Shown piece after piece: positions 48,627 to 60,572 of a stretch of DNA of 64,000 nucleotides. This DNA is from Sipunculus nudus (lineage: Eukaryota; Annelida; Sipuncula; Golfingiida; Sipunculidae). Position numbers and translations under genes: made by a program. Location of the stretch: positions 102,501,142 through 102,565,141 of the forward strand of contig CM049306.1 in assembly GCA_026874595.1 (NCBI GenBank). Direction: 5' to 3'. The stretch's first letter is position 1. Every line of letters begins with the position of its first letter. The notes under the pieces were generated by a model. That model saw only the letters and a program-made list of their open reading frames with translations, had not been told where the DNA came from and ran no database searches.

Positions 48627-50739
48627 AATACAGTTTACGACCAGTTTACGACCAGTCTATTACGTTGTCAATCAGTCTTCTGGGTTTCAGATTTTAAGTC
48701 CTCGGGGCCATGCGTCTTCATCTGTTAACTATACTTAATTGCTACGTCCTTTTCCCCGCTCTTATTTGTTACAGGCATCTTCGTAGAAAAATTAAGTTTT
48801 ATCTGTTATGTAAAAAGTATAAACCAATTGAAGAGCAAATAATAACTGAAGGTAATAACCTATTAGTTCAAAATCTAATAATATGGTTTAACAAAGGATA
48901 GTTGCTTCGTGTTGGAACATTCAATAATATGAATTAATTTGAATAAATCCTTCCAGTCTCTAAAAGTAGATTTTAATAAACGTGTGGCCGTGGGCTTCTT
49001 TTTCTGTTGTTTAGTGTGAATAACCCCCACATTAATTAAAAAAAATAAAAATTATTATTTTTATCGTCAATAAGAAATAACTGATTGCCGTCAGTAGACG
49101 TATTACATCCTGTGACCGCTTTTATTGGGATTTAATCTGTTTTAATGTGTTGAAAAGAGTAATATCGTTCTCTACCAACGGTTAATTCTGTATTCAGTTT
49201 CACAAAACACTTTTGTCCTACTGGTGATTGGTTATATATCTTAAAATAAGAAACAAGCAAGTGATAACAGCAAACTCAGTTTTCACGGCGCCTCAGGCCG
49301 ACAGGTACGTTGTCACTTAAAATAAATCAGACGAACCGTGTTTTTGAGTAGGCTACTTACAGCACCCACCATGTGCAATACAGATATACCATTATACAAC
49401 TCATCATACTTATAAATTGATGAATGTGAACGACAGTAACGACACCTGGTTCGTGCGAGTCGCAGGAAATGACGTCAGTCAGCATAGAGATGGGATTTAC
49501 ACTTTGGTTTGTAAGTTCACACTCAAGTATTCTTTTAATTCCTTTTTTCGTAACCCAAAATTATACTGCCGGATATGTACACGTTTTTTGCAATCAGATG
49601 GATGGATGGTGATCCGTATATAACTGGAGTCACGACTCAAACCCGGCCCTGTCGTCGTTCGCTCAGGTGCGTTATTTGAACAATTCTGTATAGGATTTCA
49701 GTTTAAACAAATTATTTTGCTACACTATATTAAGACTACGTATTCATATTTCTTGTATTATTTTAGGTAATTAACATGTAAATGAAAAAAAAAATAAAAT
49801 GTTTCTTACATAAGATAGCTATTTTCATTAGTCAAAATGCTTGATATATTTTCATACTTATCATGTCAGCTTCGACGAAATATTGCACAGATTCACATTA
49901 AAATAGAAATATTATTAGAGTTATAATGATATTGTCATACTCTAAAAGTAATCACCTCATGGATGGTACATTAAAGATCAATTCATAAGCATAATAGAAA
50001 TTTAAAAAAAACCGCATCTAGATTAGTAAAAAAATGTTATAGGAAATTTTTATTACACAAATATCAGGAACGTTTTGCAACTCTTTTGTGTGCGAATCAT
50101 AAACTTCCTCTTCCATATTTTTTTGTATATACCGCTGCGATTTTATCAGCCTGAGTAGACTGACCCCTATATGTGTGGTTTTGGTGTGAAAGTGTTTTTC
50201 TATGATAACAAAGGCGACCTTATGATACCATCTTCCGATTTACATATAATATAATAATATTATAAGAAAAGGCATTGTAATAGACCACGCATTTGCCCCC
50301 CCCCCCCCCCCCCCCGAGCAGTGGCAATTAATACATACAAAAGAACGAATGGCTTTTCCTGACATTTTTATTAGTTCTGGTCACATATATATTCAAACAT
50401 ATAGATCAACTTCGAACTTAAAATTAATTGAAAATAATCACACGTTATCAGCTTTTGATTCCCTGTGTGTCATCAGTATAAGACCCTAACTCTGTTCAGT
50501 GGATTTTTACCTATAGTATAACGGCTTATCTAACGAGATTATTGACGAGATTATAAACATAGTTTTCAACGGTCAACGCATTTTCACTAATGTTAATTAC
50601 AGCGAATCAATTGACAAGATTGCACAGTATTTTTTTTAAATTTTTTTTACAAAACTTCGAAAACTCAATTGGTTGTAGCTATAATGTATACGATATAGCA
50701 AAATAAGAGAGTGGAAAAAAATCCTCGAAGAGGATTCTT
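48627..50739. other. Upstream spacer of syncollin-like gene 1
   Basis: AT-rich. A frame at 49420-49511 (MNVNDSNDTWFVRVAGND...) ends at a GTAAGT-like donor and may be an orphan exon, but nothing joins to it. A C run at 50297-50316. No repeat copy recognised in the right copy of the duplication for most of this stretch. Confidence 0.35.
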
Positions 50740-51723
50740 TGGTCAGTTTTATATCTTGGTGTAAGTTTATTTGGTTCAGAATTTAACTGGCTTCGAATCC
50801 TATCACATGTGCAGTCAGTAGCTTTTAATTCGCTTAATTTAAAATAACGGGTTGGAGGAACTTGCGCCTAAAGCAAACACTCTATTATACATATAAGTAT
50901 AAGATAAATGTAAATAAAATAAATTTAAAATTCAACCGGCTCTAGTATTTTTATATCTTTTGTAATGTTTCATGTCTTTTTGTATACTATCTATAAAAAT
51001 AACAAAATCTTAGGGATGTATACAAAGTGAGGGTAATCCCCGTAAATAATGATCAAACCTTGCTAAACAGCATTTAATTTGTCTGCAATGTATAAATGTA
51101 GTTAAATCATTACATTGTAAGCAGCTGCAGTAAATATATGACCAGTGAATAAAATTAAGAGAAAAGTAATTATATCTTCCTAATCATAATAAAGTCAATA
51201 CTTGGGACGTAAATCCGTTTTACTCAAAAAATAGTTTTTATATGCCATGCATGGCCATGGTGTTTTTATGAGTGTATATTCATCATTTTCCTAAAGAGAC
51301 TGTTTTTTATTTTGTCATTGAAGATTAATTTGATGTTATCAGATGCAAATTTTAATTGCTTGAATTGATATTAAATCAGTCTTAAGGGGTTGATATGCGG
51401 ACGGAGTTTTATGGCAAGACGAGGAATAATTTTATTGAGATTCATGATTTATTTTTTCAATCTTAATGCATAAAGTGTGTGTGTGCGAATTTGTTACTGT
51501 ACGCATTACTGCGAACGTGTCCTTTTTCCTGTTTATATGTAGGCATTAGAATTTACACTTGGAATATTAGATAGTAAGCTGCCTGTTACGTCATATATAT
51601 ACAGAGCTTGATATTGCCCTTCACATTAGCAGTCAGTATATAATCATGCACTTCTCTAGTTATCTGTGCATCACTTGATCGGGTTAGATAATCAAAGGAA
51701 AAGCGTGGAAATTTCTCCGGTAA
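50740..51723 (+). repeat. Segmental duplication, gene upstream block (copy 1)
   Basis: Collinear with about 59510-60369: for example ACACTCTATTATACATATAA against ACACTCTAATTATACATATA, TAATCCCCGTAAATAATGAT against CAATCCCCGTATATAATGAT, and GCATCACTTGATCGGGT in both. Similarity rises towards the gene. Confidence 0.8.
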
Positions 51724-51885
51724 TGTTTCGCTGACGGACAAAAGGTTTCGAAATGAACGAATGTGCAAATATAGCCCAAGGTAAGAATATATAAACCCCG
51801 GTACTAATGGAGATTTTCACAAGCTCTCCAGCCAAGTCCAGGTGCAGCCTTCAACAACAAAAATCAACTGAACTAGGAGAGAAGA
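51724..51885 (+). promoter_or_regulatory. Conserved core promoter and leader of syncollin-like gene 1
   Basis: A 162-base block identical to 60370-60531 except for one C/T difference. It contains TTTCGCTGACGGACAAAAGG, the palindrome TTTCGAAA, and TATATAAA at 51788-51795. The TATA box predicts a transcription start near 51820. The upstream ATG at 51807, in frame with the gene, would then lie outside the mRNA. An AAG|GTAAGA word just before the TATA box could instead be a splice donor of an upstream exon; the TATA reading is preferred. Confidence 0.7.
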
Positions 51886-51926
51886 CTTCAAGAACAGAAG
51901 TAATTAAATTTACCAGCAGCACAGAG

Positions 51927-52352
51927 ATGAAGCTGACAATACTGTACACGTTATTTGCTGCTGGTTGGATGCTGGTGGCATCACGGTGCCCGGAACCGAA
52001 AGAACTCAAAGGGTCGGTGTGTGCCGTGGTGTTTGAACACAGTCACACGAATAAAGCCAAGTCATGTGGCGGGAAATTTCGTCGTCTGCCTGCAGGGAGC
52101 AGCTATGTGCCTCGGTTAGGAAAAGTTTTGAACGATCGTATTTCCTCTGTAGTTGTTCAATATGGATGCAAGTTGTCCGTCTGGGAACACACGAACAAAC
52201 ACGGTTACAAGCACGTGTTTCCGCAAGGAGTACACACGTCACTGAAAAACGTACGTCGTGGCTACTGGATCTGGAATAATTGGAATGACGTCATATCTTC
52301 CATGTCCTGTCAATGTCAACCGAAGACCAACAAACGCCAAAATCCGTACTAA
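51927..52352 (+). CDS. SYCN-like: Syncollin-like secreted protein 1
   Basis: An intronless gene of 141 residues. The start at residue 41 of the longer open frame is chosen because MKLTILYTLFAAGWMLVAS is a typical signal peptide and the TATA box lies only 19 bases before the first ATG. The mature part starts near Cys21. Cys at 21, 32, 47, 81, 128 and 130 fit six of the seven cysteines of vertebrate syncollin. The motifs CGGKF (human CCGGAEL), SSVVVQYGCKLSVWE (human SSLVVAPRCELTVWS), RRGYWIWNNWNDVISSM (human RRGILGDWSNAISAL) and the paired C-x-C near the end agree in order and spacing. Syncollin is a secretory-granule protein of vertebrate exocrine pancreas; a secreted role here is inferred. 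The fold recalls crystallin-like proteins. A second copy lies 8.6 kb downstream, with a nearly identical promoter. Confidence 0.82.
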   Translation: MKLTILYTLFAAGWMLVASRCPEPKELKGSVCAVVFEHSHTNKAKSCGGKFRRLPAGSSYVPRLGKVLNDRISSVVVQYGCKLSVWEHTNKHGYKHVFPQGVHTSLKNVRRGYWIWNNWNDVISSMSCQCQPKTNKRQNPY

Positions 52353-53077
52353 TTTATAGAACCGAGCCATGAGAAAATAAGTATCAAGATGACACAAGAC
52401 TGACTATCAAGAGAACAAGAATACAGAATATATCCTGCTGATTCAGTGTGAGAGACTTTAATGCTCCTGCATGATTATATATAGAATGGCACTACATCTA
52501 CTTAAAATTAGTTTGAACATACATATAGTATATAATATAGAAACTACTGCACTAGATCTCTAATAATTTCAAGGATGCTGTTTTACTATCGATGCAAGGA
52601 AAAGTGATAACGGACCAGTATTCTAATACTCCATGCATTTTAAATATAAACAGTATCATCCTTTAATGTTTCGAATCTCAACTATGTAGTATTTATTGTA
52701 TTAATGCGCCATGTTATATGCATGCTCTTTTAGTTTTGTAGTTTTATGCCGATATGGGCTACATTTTGTAATTCAAGGATTACATAATTTCAGCATTTCT
52801 TAAATTCAGTTTCTTAATTAATATATCTTATATACTTGTAAGTAACACCTTTACCACAAGTATCTTGTACTTAGACTGAAAGGTTGTAGATAAAGGCCTA
52901 TACAAGGTTGTCAGGGTTGTATATATACCAGTCTGTAATATCTCCTGCATGGCACTAAACAATACTCATAAAAATCTAATAACTCTGTCATTTGTGTCAC
53001 TTTACATAATGGCAAAATGACTTCGGTTGATCTCTTTTACTACTTTTTCGCGAACCTGTGAGCTCGTAACTTAAATA
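52353..53077 (+). other. 3' region of syncollin-like gene 1
   Basis: Similar to 60996-61609 in parts (TGTGAGAGACTTTAATGCTC against TGTGAGAGACTTTTATGTTC; TTTTGTAGTTTTATGC words near 52735 and 61399). A GCGAACCTGTGAGCTCGTAA word at 53049 is an R1 end fragment. No canonical AATAAA close to the stop. Confidence 0.5.
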
Positions 53078-53341
53078 TATGTATCATGCAATTTGTTTAT
53101 ATTTTTTTTAACTGAATTCTCAATTTTGTTTATAAAACTTTTATAAGCCTCTATGTGGAATTTACTGTCAATATGCATGGTGCACAGCGAGTGTATGACC
53201 GTATGTATGCATTACTAGGTTGAATCATTTCCAATTTCCCTAGATCTGGCGTTTGTGTAAAAGGCTATTAAGTATTAAACATAATAAGTTATATATCTAC
53301 GCCCATATATGTTCTGGGGGAAGGCCATGTTTGTTATTGCC

Positions 53342-53804
53342 AAGTGATGTAGTCGAGTCCACACCAGCCGACTCAAAGTCCTTGAGGTTGGCAATTCAAG
53401 TCCACCTAATTCGAGTCCGAGTCATTTGGAACTCCAGTCGGACACCGAGTCGAATGTAGATCTTTATATTAAAAGAAATTTACAAAAGGATCTTTGAGAT
53501 AATCATGTAAACTTTATGTTAGTTTTACAAGTGTTCCTATATATGTTTGATTTTTTCCGTTTAATCCCTGATGCAGAGCTAATATTTCATATATATATAG
53601 TCTTTATTGTAATATTTTGTTGGTAGTTCTCCCATGTGCACATTCTTTATAAAATTATGACAGTTTTTTTTTCTATTAGACTCGAAATTGACTCAGCTTA
53701 AAATCTCGAGTCCTCACCTGCGAGTATGAGTACAAGTCCGAGGCAATGTCCCTCGAGTCATAGTCCGAGTAGACTCGAATCGGGACCCGATTCCTACATC
53801 ACTG
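53342..53804. mobile_element. hAT-like miniature element, copy 2 (463 bp), with empty site known
   Basis: Left end AAGTGATGTAG (first base changed from C), right end CTACATCACTG, interior rich in GACTCGAGTCC-like palindromes as in 13646-13849. The flanks TTATTGCC (53334-53341) and TAATTGGT (53805-53812) are diverged forms of one 8-mer. Module copy C has the empty site, TTTGTTATTGGTCAACCCT at about 61870, which gives the original target as TTATTGGT. Confidence 0.88.
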
Positions 53805-54171
53805 TAATTGGTCAACTGTATTTGCACGTGCATGCAGAGTGGAGGAAATTGTTAAAGGCTTAAAAGTATCTTTGACTTCTGACCTGATCTAACATATTTA
53901 TTAGATCCATCATAAGGGGGGATCCAATGTTATTTACGCGAGTTTAAATCGCAAATTAAATGAAGCCGTCGGTAATAATAACCACGCCATACTCCTATAT
54001 CATATACCGTTAATTCAGAACGACTGCAGAACGGTTGGCAGGAGAAGTTCCTCATGCTCTTTAATGACAAAGCTTGATTGCTCAGTAGAAATAAACCCAT
54101 GTGTTCACCAGGAGCTCAGGACATGGTCAGAGGTCTGACTAAAAACCTGCAGCTGCAGATTCTCGCTCTAA

Positions 54172-54516
54172 AGAAAAATAAATAAATAAATAAATAGTTT
54201 GGTTCTCAGGCACCGCCCGCGCCAATTTTAACGCCCCGCATCAAACATTTTTATTTTCAATAGAAACTTACCAAATTTAATTTCCAGGCGCTCGGCCTCG
54301 GACATTTCTTTCAAGAAAATAAAATCTTACAAATTTGATAAAAATTCCATTGTTATGTATAGTGCTTTTACTTGTTGAGCAAAATTAATTTGTTATTATC
54401 ATGCATTTCCCTTATTATTTGACATTGTTATCGAAACATACAAAAAATTAAAAAACCACCAGCCCGCATTGATTTCTGAAAAAAGAGCCCGAGAACCAAA
54501 CCTTATTTTTTTGGCC
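54172..54516. mobile_element. Harbinger-like miniature element, copy 2 (decayed)
   Basis: Shares TTTGGTTCTCAGGCACCGCC near the left and AAACCTTATTTTTTTGGCC at the right with the 34835-35141 element; the interior CATCAAACATTTTTATT matches too. The left terminus is degraded to AGAAAAATAAATAAATAAAT. TAA stands on both sides (54169-54171, 54517-54519), fitting a TWA target. Confidence 0.65.
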
Positions 54517-54774
54517 TAATCATTATTATCCCCCAGGCCCTCGCAACCAAGTTGCGCGAGGAAAAAAGTACGTGCGAGCGTGCGTGCGTGCGTCCTTTCA
54601 TTCGTGTTAGCGTACATATAATTTATTGCTGTCTTCTATACTATATACATCTGGAAAATTCCATTTCAGTTTCGGGCTACGTGAAAGGGCAATGTATATC
54701 ACACGGTTATCCTGACGTCAACCAGAAAAAGGTATATCGGGACCTGCGGGGCCTGGGTGTAACACCGAGAAACT

Positions 54775-54895
54775 GACGAAAGGCGCTCGAAAACTCTCGC
54801 TGCCTCTGGGCTGCAATACGAACTCAAGATCACTAAGCTCTGGGCCTTGTGTTTTCCCCACAGACCATGTCAGCCGGTTCCATGCAGCGACCTTA
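54775..54895 (-). mobile_element. tRNA-derived SINE in module A
   Basis: Minus-strand B-box-like GAGTTCGTATTGCAGCCC preceded by AGAGCTTAGTGATCTT, and GGAACCGGCTGACATGG at the head. Same position in the module as the SINEs at 56590 and 62715. Confidence 0.6.
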
Positions 54896-56399
54896 GATTT
54901 TCTTTCTCACAGATCATCATAAGGAAAGTTCCATTAACGATTGGTTTCTACAAGAGGACGAAGGCCACTGGATTTGGCTACAGGACACATTGACTTTAAT
55001 ATAATACTTAGCAATACCTTGGCAGTTAGTGATCTATAAATGTATCAGCTGTGGCCTTTAGTGGTGAATAAGTCAAGCTGAGCGTCATGACCCATGAGCC
55101 ACTTCTTCATTTCTCTTTCTTTTTCTGCCCATGTTTGTGCTAGATCTCTATTATGGTAAGTTATATTCACTATAAAAAATGTGTGTATCGTAAAATTTGT
55201 ATATACCTTTCCACTGCAGAATTTTCAATTTTGTGAATAAAACTGTTATGCTTCTTCGTGGTATTTATACTGTAAATAGTTATGGTGCAAGAGGAGTGCA
55301 TGACAGCATGTATGCATAACGTGGTTTAATCATTTAAGTTTTCCCAGGACATGCCTTTTAAGAAAAAGGGCATATTAAGCATAAAACAGCATTAGCTATA
55401 AATCCTGAGCTCGTTTCTGTTCTCTCCAGCTTATTTTTTTTTATTTGTCATTCGTAATTATAGGCACATGAAGTGTGGAGCAAAACTGCTCATAGGCCTA
55501 AAACTATTTTTTAACTTTTGGCTAGATCGAATATGTCTATATAAGATCCCCTTTGGCGTGGTGGCGCATATTCAGCATGTACGTATCATGGATATTTCTT
55601 ATGAAAAAAAGTAAACAAAGATAGGCCTACAATATGCATGTGATGTGTGTTGAACCTAAATAAGATGTAGTGAAAATGTTGTTTACGCGAGTTTTAATCG
55701 CAAATATACCGCAAATATGTAGCCGTCGGGATTGCCATGTTCCTATATCATATACTGTAAATTCAGAACGATTATTTGCTGAAGTCCCTCATAATGACTG
55801 TGAAAATTGTATAACGCTCGACTGCTCCACAGATATATGATCCTATGTGTTAACCAGGAGCTCACGAGGTTAGCCGCTTGATAAACAATGTGCATTTGCT
55901 TTAATAGTGTGGTTTTTGTGTGAAAATACAAAATAAAGTTTTATCGAATGTAAAACAGCGAGATTTGTTTCCCTTTCCTTTCTCTCAACGTACCCATGAA
56001 TAAGGAATGTATAAAGTGACAGGGATGTCACCAAAATGTAACCGATGGCAGTTCCATTTCTGGCACTGCTACTTGACCAGGTATGGTAAAAGACCCGTTA
56101 CGTGATTCACTATTCGTGACTGAGGGTCACGGTTAACTGGTCATTTCCAACAGGGTGTTCGGCAGATGCATGACAGCCAGTCCTCAACTTCATGCAGAGT
56201 AACAACGTTAAGAATACTCTATTACCTATTACGTAATTTTAAGATAGAAGCAACAAAGGCAAATTTTGATAGAAACACTAACAAGGTAAATTTTAAATAG
56301 ATACACCATATAGGAAGTTTTAGACGGGAACAACAGAACAGCTCTGTTACAACAGTATTTATGAAAACACTAATAAATTTGAACTTATAAAATATATGA

Positions 56400-56402
<3 letters not shown>

Positions 56403-56443
<41 letters not shown>
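56403..56443. repeat. (AT)n microsatellite
   Basis: About 20 AT units. Confidence 0.95.
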
Positions 56444-56445
<2 letters not shown>

Positions 56446-56589
56446 TTCAACTATTTACTGACCCCGTGTAATCTCAGATCAAATGAATTATTAAACATAA
56501 GTTTATCGATCGCTGAAGGTCCAGCACGATCACCAATGGCTCTGACAATGCAAATTACAAGTTAAGTCGAATATCGAAACCCTGAAAGT

Positions 56590-56750
56590 GCTCTCAGGGT
56601 AGGACCGACCGTAAAAGTCCTACTAGACTCCCCCTGGACTGCGATTCGAACTCACCATCTCCAGGCCGGGATCTGAGCCCCGTACGTGTTTCACCCTCAT
56701 GCAGACATCAGTAAGCCGGTCCCAGGCGGAGACCTAAGATTTCCATTAGA
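56590..56750 (-). mobile_element. tRNA-derived SINE in module B
   Basis: The best-kept head of the three. The minus strand reads GATCCCGGCCTGGAGATGG, then TGAGTTCGAATCGCAGTCC, where GAGTTCGAATC is a good B box. The folded tRNA does not close well, so it is not a functional tRNA gene. Confidence 0.65.
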
Positions 56751-57219
56751 ACAGTCCCATGCAGTGACGATTAGTCCTTATGAGAAGAGGACTGCTATAT
56801 GATTCTAAACCCACTAAAATTCCAATATGGCAATCAGGCATCCACCGTTGAAAACCTGGAGATAACTGGACAAGAACTGAAGATTTTTTACAGTTCAGTC
56901 ACATCATTCCTAGTTAAATATACCAGTTAAACTGCATCTGTCACCAAATGTTACAAGAATATTGATCTATATGACTAGTTAAGGCATGTAATTTACAGGT
57001 TTGCCATCTGTGACAACCTATGTTTTGTGAACCAAAATGTTATATATCATTTTCCCTGTATAAATAGAATATATAACACATTGGCTTTTACATAATAACT
57101 AACCTTTCCTTGACAGTGTGATTTATAAATGTATATGCTATGGGCTTTAAGAGTGCATTAAATCAGTCGAGCGTTATGAACTGTGTGTATTCATTTCTTC
57201 CATCATCCACATGACATTT

Positions 57220-57657
57220 TTGTAATACCATGGGATTTTTGTCTAAATAACTTTCTCTTTCGCACTCATATCACTGTGTTCCCCAATATCAGCCACTGAT
57301 GCACGCTAACGCCTATCTTTATATCTTAATGGGTTTGCTGTGATAGCGATTCACTTACGATTACATCTGCCAATATATAACAAGCGGAGTGTAAACTACT
57401 CCCCCCCCCCCCTTTCCTAAAGTTTTAAGCATTTCCTAAGCGGATAATCTATATAATACAATATTAAATATCTATACAGTACAGATGGAATAAATTTTCC
57501 CACTAATTCTGTAGTTTTCAGGGTTAAAGGACATATACAAATGTATATTCAGATATAAAAATTATAATATCAAAAAGATGAATATTAACTTAAATAAAAG
57601 AAAACCATTACTAGTATATGTCGTTGATAATTCGTTTGTATATATCAACAATAAAAC

Positions 57658-57711
<54 letters not shown>
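57220..57711. repeat. Segmental duplication, left spacer block (copy 2)
   Basis: Counterpart of 46200-46903: CCCCAATATCAGCCACTG, a C run, TTTCCTAAGCGGATAATC and an AT tract (57660-57711). Here the AT tract is followed at once by AAATGTCC, without the hAT element found in copy 1. Confidence 0.6.
57660..57711. repeat. (AT)n microsatellite
   Basis: About 26 AT units. Confidence 0.95.
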
Positions 57712-57713
<2 letters not shown>

Positions 57714-59509
57714 GTCCTATCCCCCCCGGCCCCCAGTAGGTCTTATCGATCCTCGATAAAACAGTCATCTAGTCAAAGCAGTATTTGGCCAGATGTGTTA
57801 CCTATTGGATATCCGTCCTTTTTAATTTAAATAAGGACTGTTATGGTGCCTTTCCATACTTGTGAGTACACCTTCCCAAAGTTAGGGGTACTGCATTCGG
57901 AATTTTAATTCAAGCACTGTTGGATATTAGTATTCAAACACTGTTGAGGTCACATGTTGATGCCGCAGTGGTTCAACAATTATGTGCTGTCGTCTTTGGG
58001 AAAAAAGGTGAGATTTATATAGCTTTTAAGGCGAAGGCAGAATAAATGGTCCGTCGGTCAGTAAGGGACAATTGTGGAATTAGGATATAAACGGTGCAGG
58101 GGCGTCAATACAGGAGGGGAGGATGGGGGTATATTCCACCCCCCCCCCACTTTTCAGCAAGGGAGGGGGGGGGGGGGGTCAATGTAATAATCCCCCACTG
58201 ATATTCACAGAATAATATTTATATATTGAAATGGAATATATTAATATATTGTCATGATCAATTCAAATTTTTCATCAATGCTGAAGGGGTTCCCGTGTGC
58301 ATTAAATGCCCCTGAAATTACACAGATCAAAGACTTTTTCTATCGAGAAGCAAATTCATTTCCTATTGAATAATACATTTTATTCCTAACACAGTCGACG
58401 TGGATTCATAGCACACAGACTTTATCAATTTTCAAAAGATATTTTTCAACCTAAAATATCCAATTATATAAACTGTTCGGCTAGTGGTTTAATGATCTTT
58501 AGGCATCATCAAATTGACTTTATTGACATAAGAACTGTCCACAAATCAAATAGCTGTACACATTTGACTGTGTAACCTTTAACCTTGTATTATCTTGTAA
58601 ATATCAGACTAAAAAAATTGACATCTGATTTTTGTGAAATGATATATTAGCTGAGATGATATCACAAGGAAAAGCCAGGTTTCAGCTATATTAGTGATCT
58701 CACCCTCTGGTTCCATGCATATGCATGTTTAGCATTTCTTGGGCTTAAATGGTTAAAGGGATGTAATTCGCATTAAGCTACTCATTTAGATAACCATCAT
58801 GAAGCCCACTGATGACAGAGTATATTTAAACTCTTCCCCAAGGAACAATATAATTGTTTAAACAATCGCTAAACTGAATATTTCAATAACAAAATAACAA
58901 TAAATGTTAATATTATCAGTGAATATGTTTATCGCATGAAACTGATTTATCCCATGTGGACCAGCAAATATGAAAAGTGTTGCGTGTTTTATACTTTCAC
59001 ACAAACAATAAGACTCAGATTCAGTTGACACCATTATCTGTATTCATCAAATTACATTTCTGAACTAAGCAGGCGGCTGGGGCCGCTTGCGAGAGTGATG
59101 CTGTCGCTTACGGTAATTACTAGGCTCGCTTATGTAAACAAAACCAAGTGTTATTAATGTTAATTTTAATATACGTAACAAAAAGTGGCTAACCGCATAC
59201 GGGGCCCGCCCGGACAAAAATTAACATGCATGTATGGAAATTATTGTATCATTATTGAAAATGAAAATTTATATGAGGGCAGTAAATAACATCTTGTGAC
59301 AGATTTGATTTTTATGTCTATATTTTATAACTCTCAGCTACTTGATTGGAGTAATTCTACGTCTCATGCTTACGGATATACTTCACCTCTTGACGTAATA
59401 TTACTATATAGTGGCTGATGTGTGCAACTGCTCGTTTTCGACGCCGGCATTTTTTTCAGTGTTATATTTGATAGGAACGAGATAAAAATGTGTCCTTAAC
59501 GAGCCACCG
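57712..59509. other. Upstream spacer of syncollin-like gene 2
   Basis: AT-rich, with a G-rich miniature repeat at 58097-58200 and nothing else recognised. No exon supported. Confidence 0.4.
58097..58200 (+). mobile_element. G-rich miniature repeat, copy 2
   Basis: CAGGGGCGTCAATACAGG, then a TATATTCC segment, a C tract, CAGCAAGGGAGGGG, a G tract and TAATAATCCCCCACTG at the end. Same order as 20750-20846 on the other strand. CAG...CTG ends suggest hAT, but the flanks show no duplication. Confidence 0.6.
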
Positions 59510-60369
59510 TATTTTTATATCTTAGATTTAGTTTAATCGTTTCAGAACTGGCTAAACCCGATCACAGTCAGTAGCATTTTTTTTTTACTTAATTTAAGAT
59601 GACGCGGTGACGCTGTAAAGGATACACTCTAATTATACATATAACTATAAGATAAATGTAAATGAAATACATTTACGAAGCAACCGGCTCCCGTATTTTT
59701 GTATACTTTTTGTATACCATCTTGGGGATTTGCATAAAGTAAGGGCAATCCCCGTATATAATGATCAAATCTCATTTAACAGCATTTGATGAATCTGCGA
59801 TGTATAAATATTAATTAAATCATAACATAATTAGCACCTGCAATGAGTGTATGACCGGTTAATAAAATCCAAAGAAAAGCAATTTTTTTTCTTCTTATTC
59901 CTAAGGAATAAAGTAAATTACTTAGGACCTAAATCTGTTAATACATTTTATAAGTACATATACTCTATCATTGAGCATTAACTGGATGTTGTCAGATAAT
60001 GATCAATGGCTTAAATTGAGATTCATTCAGTCTGAATGGGTTGAAAGAGAGTAATTCTTGTTTTATGCGCACGAAGTTTATGGCAAGACAAAGAATATTT
60101 TTTGGTGATTCCATGATTTATTTGTAAAAACTTAATGTATAAAGTGTGTATGTTTGTGTATGTTACGTGTTTATGACGTGTGTTTAAATTAACAAATGGA
60201 TTTTAGTTAGTAAGCTACCTGTTTCGACTTTTATGTATACATATACAGAGCTTGGTATATTGACCTTCACTGAAGCAGTCAGTTCATATAACCACATATA
60301 TCTAGTTATCAGTGCATCACTTGATCGGGTCAGAAAAACAAAGGACAAGCACGGAAAATTCTCCGGTAT
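59510..60369 (+). repeat. Segmental duplication, gene upstream block (copy 2)
   Basis: Collinear with 50740-51723. See that entry for matching words; small indels account for the difference in length. Confidence 0.8.
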
Positions 60370-60531
60370 TGTTTCGCTGACGGACAAAAGGTTTCGAAAT
60401 GAACGAATGTGCAAATATAGCCCAAGGTAAGAATATATAAACCCTGGTACTAATGGAGATTTTCACAAGCTCTCCAGCCAAGTCCAGGTGCAGCCTTCAA
60501 CAACAAAAATCAACTGAACTAGGAGAGAAGA
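60370..60531 (+). promoter_or_regulatory. Conserved core promoter and leader of syncollin-like gene 2
   Basis: Identical to 51724-51885 except for one base. TATATAAA at 60434-60441 predicts a start near 60466; the ATG at 60453 would be upstream of it. Confidence 0.7.
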
Positions 60532-60572
60532 ATTCAATAACAGAAGTAATTAAATCTACCAGCAGAACAGAG

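Larger units (their letters stand above)
53078..55135. repeat. Downstream module, copy A
   Basis: First of three collinear copies (A 53078, B 55186, C 61610). Shared landmarks in order: TTGCAATTTGT-type start, AGTGTATGACCGTATGTATG, TTTACGCGAGTTTAAATCGC with AAGCCGTCGG, a SINE, CATCATAAGGAAAGTTCC and AGCTGAGCGTCATGACCCAT near the end. Copy A is enlarged by two insertions absent from C: 53342-53804 and 54172-54516. Non-coding. Confidence 0.8.
55186..57215. repeat. Downstream module, copy B (no gene of its own)
   Basis: Second copy, directly after A. Landmarks: GAGTGCATGACAGCATGTAT, AGAAAAAGGGCATATTAAGC, TTTACGCGAGTTTTAATCGC, the SINE at 56590, an AT tract and CACATTGGCTTTTACATAAT near the end. 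There is no syncollin-like gene before it, so B is an extra partial duplication or the remains of a third unit. Non-coding; several 60-codon frames are incidental. Confidence 0.8.

Noticed and set aside
49420-49511. Possible exon MNVNDSNDTWFVRVAGND with a GTAAGT donor
   Set aside because: Nothing joins to it and no family is recognised; may be chance.
51586-51768. Minus-strand frame starting MHIRSFRNLLSVSE, also at 60184-60414
   Set aside because: The similarity is explained by the duplicated promoter block on the plus strand; the frames diverge and end differently outside it.
51807-51926. N-terminal 40-residue extension of syncollin-like protein 1 (same at 60453 for copy 2)
   Set aside because: The TATA box lies 12 bases before this ATG, so it is probably not in the mRNA, and the extension would bury the signal peptide.
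56590-56750. Functional tRNA gene
   Set aside because: A good B box is present, but the acceptor stem and A box do not fit; three similar copies at module positions indicate a SINE.
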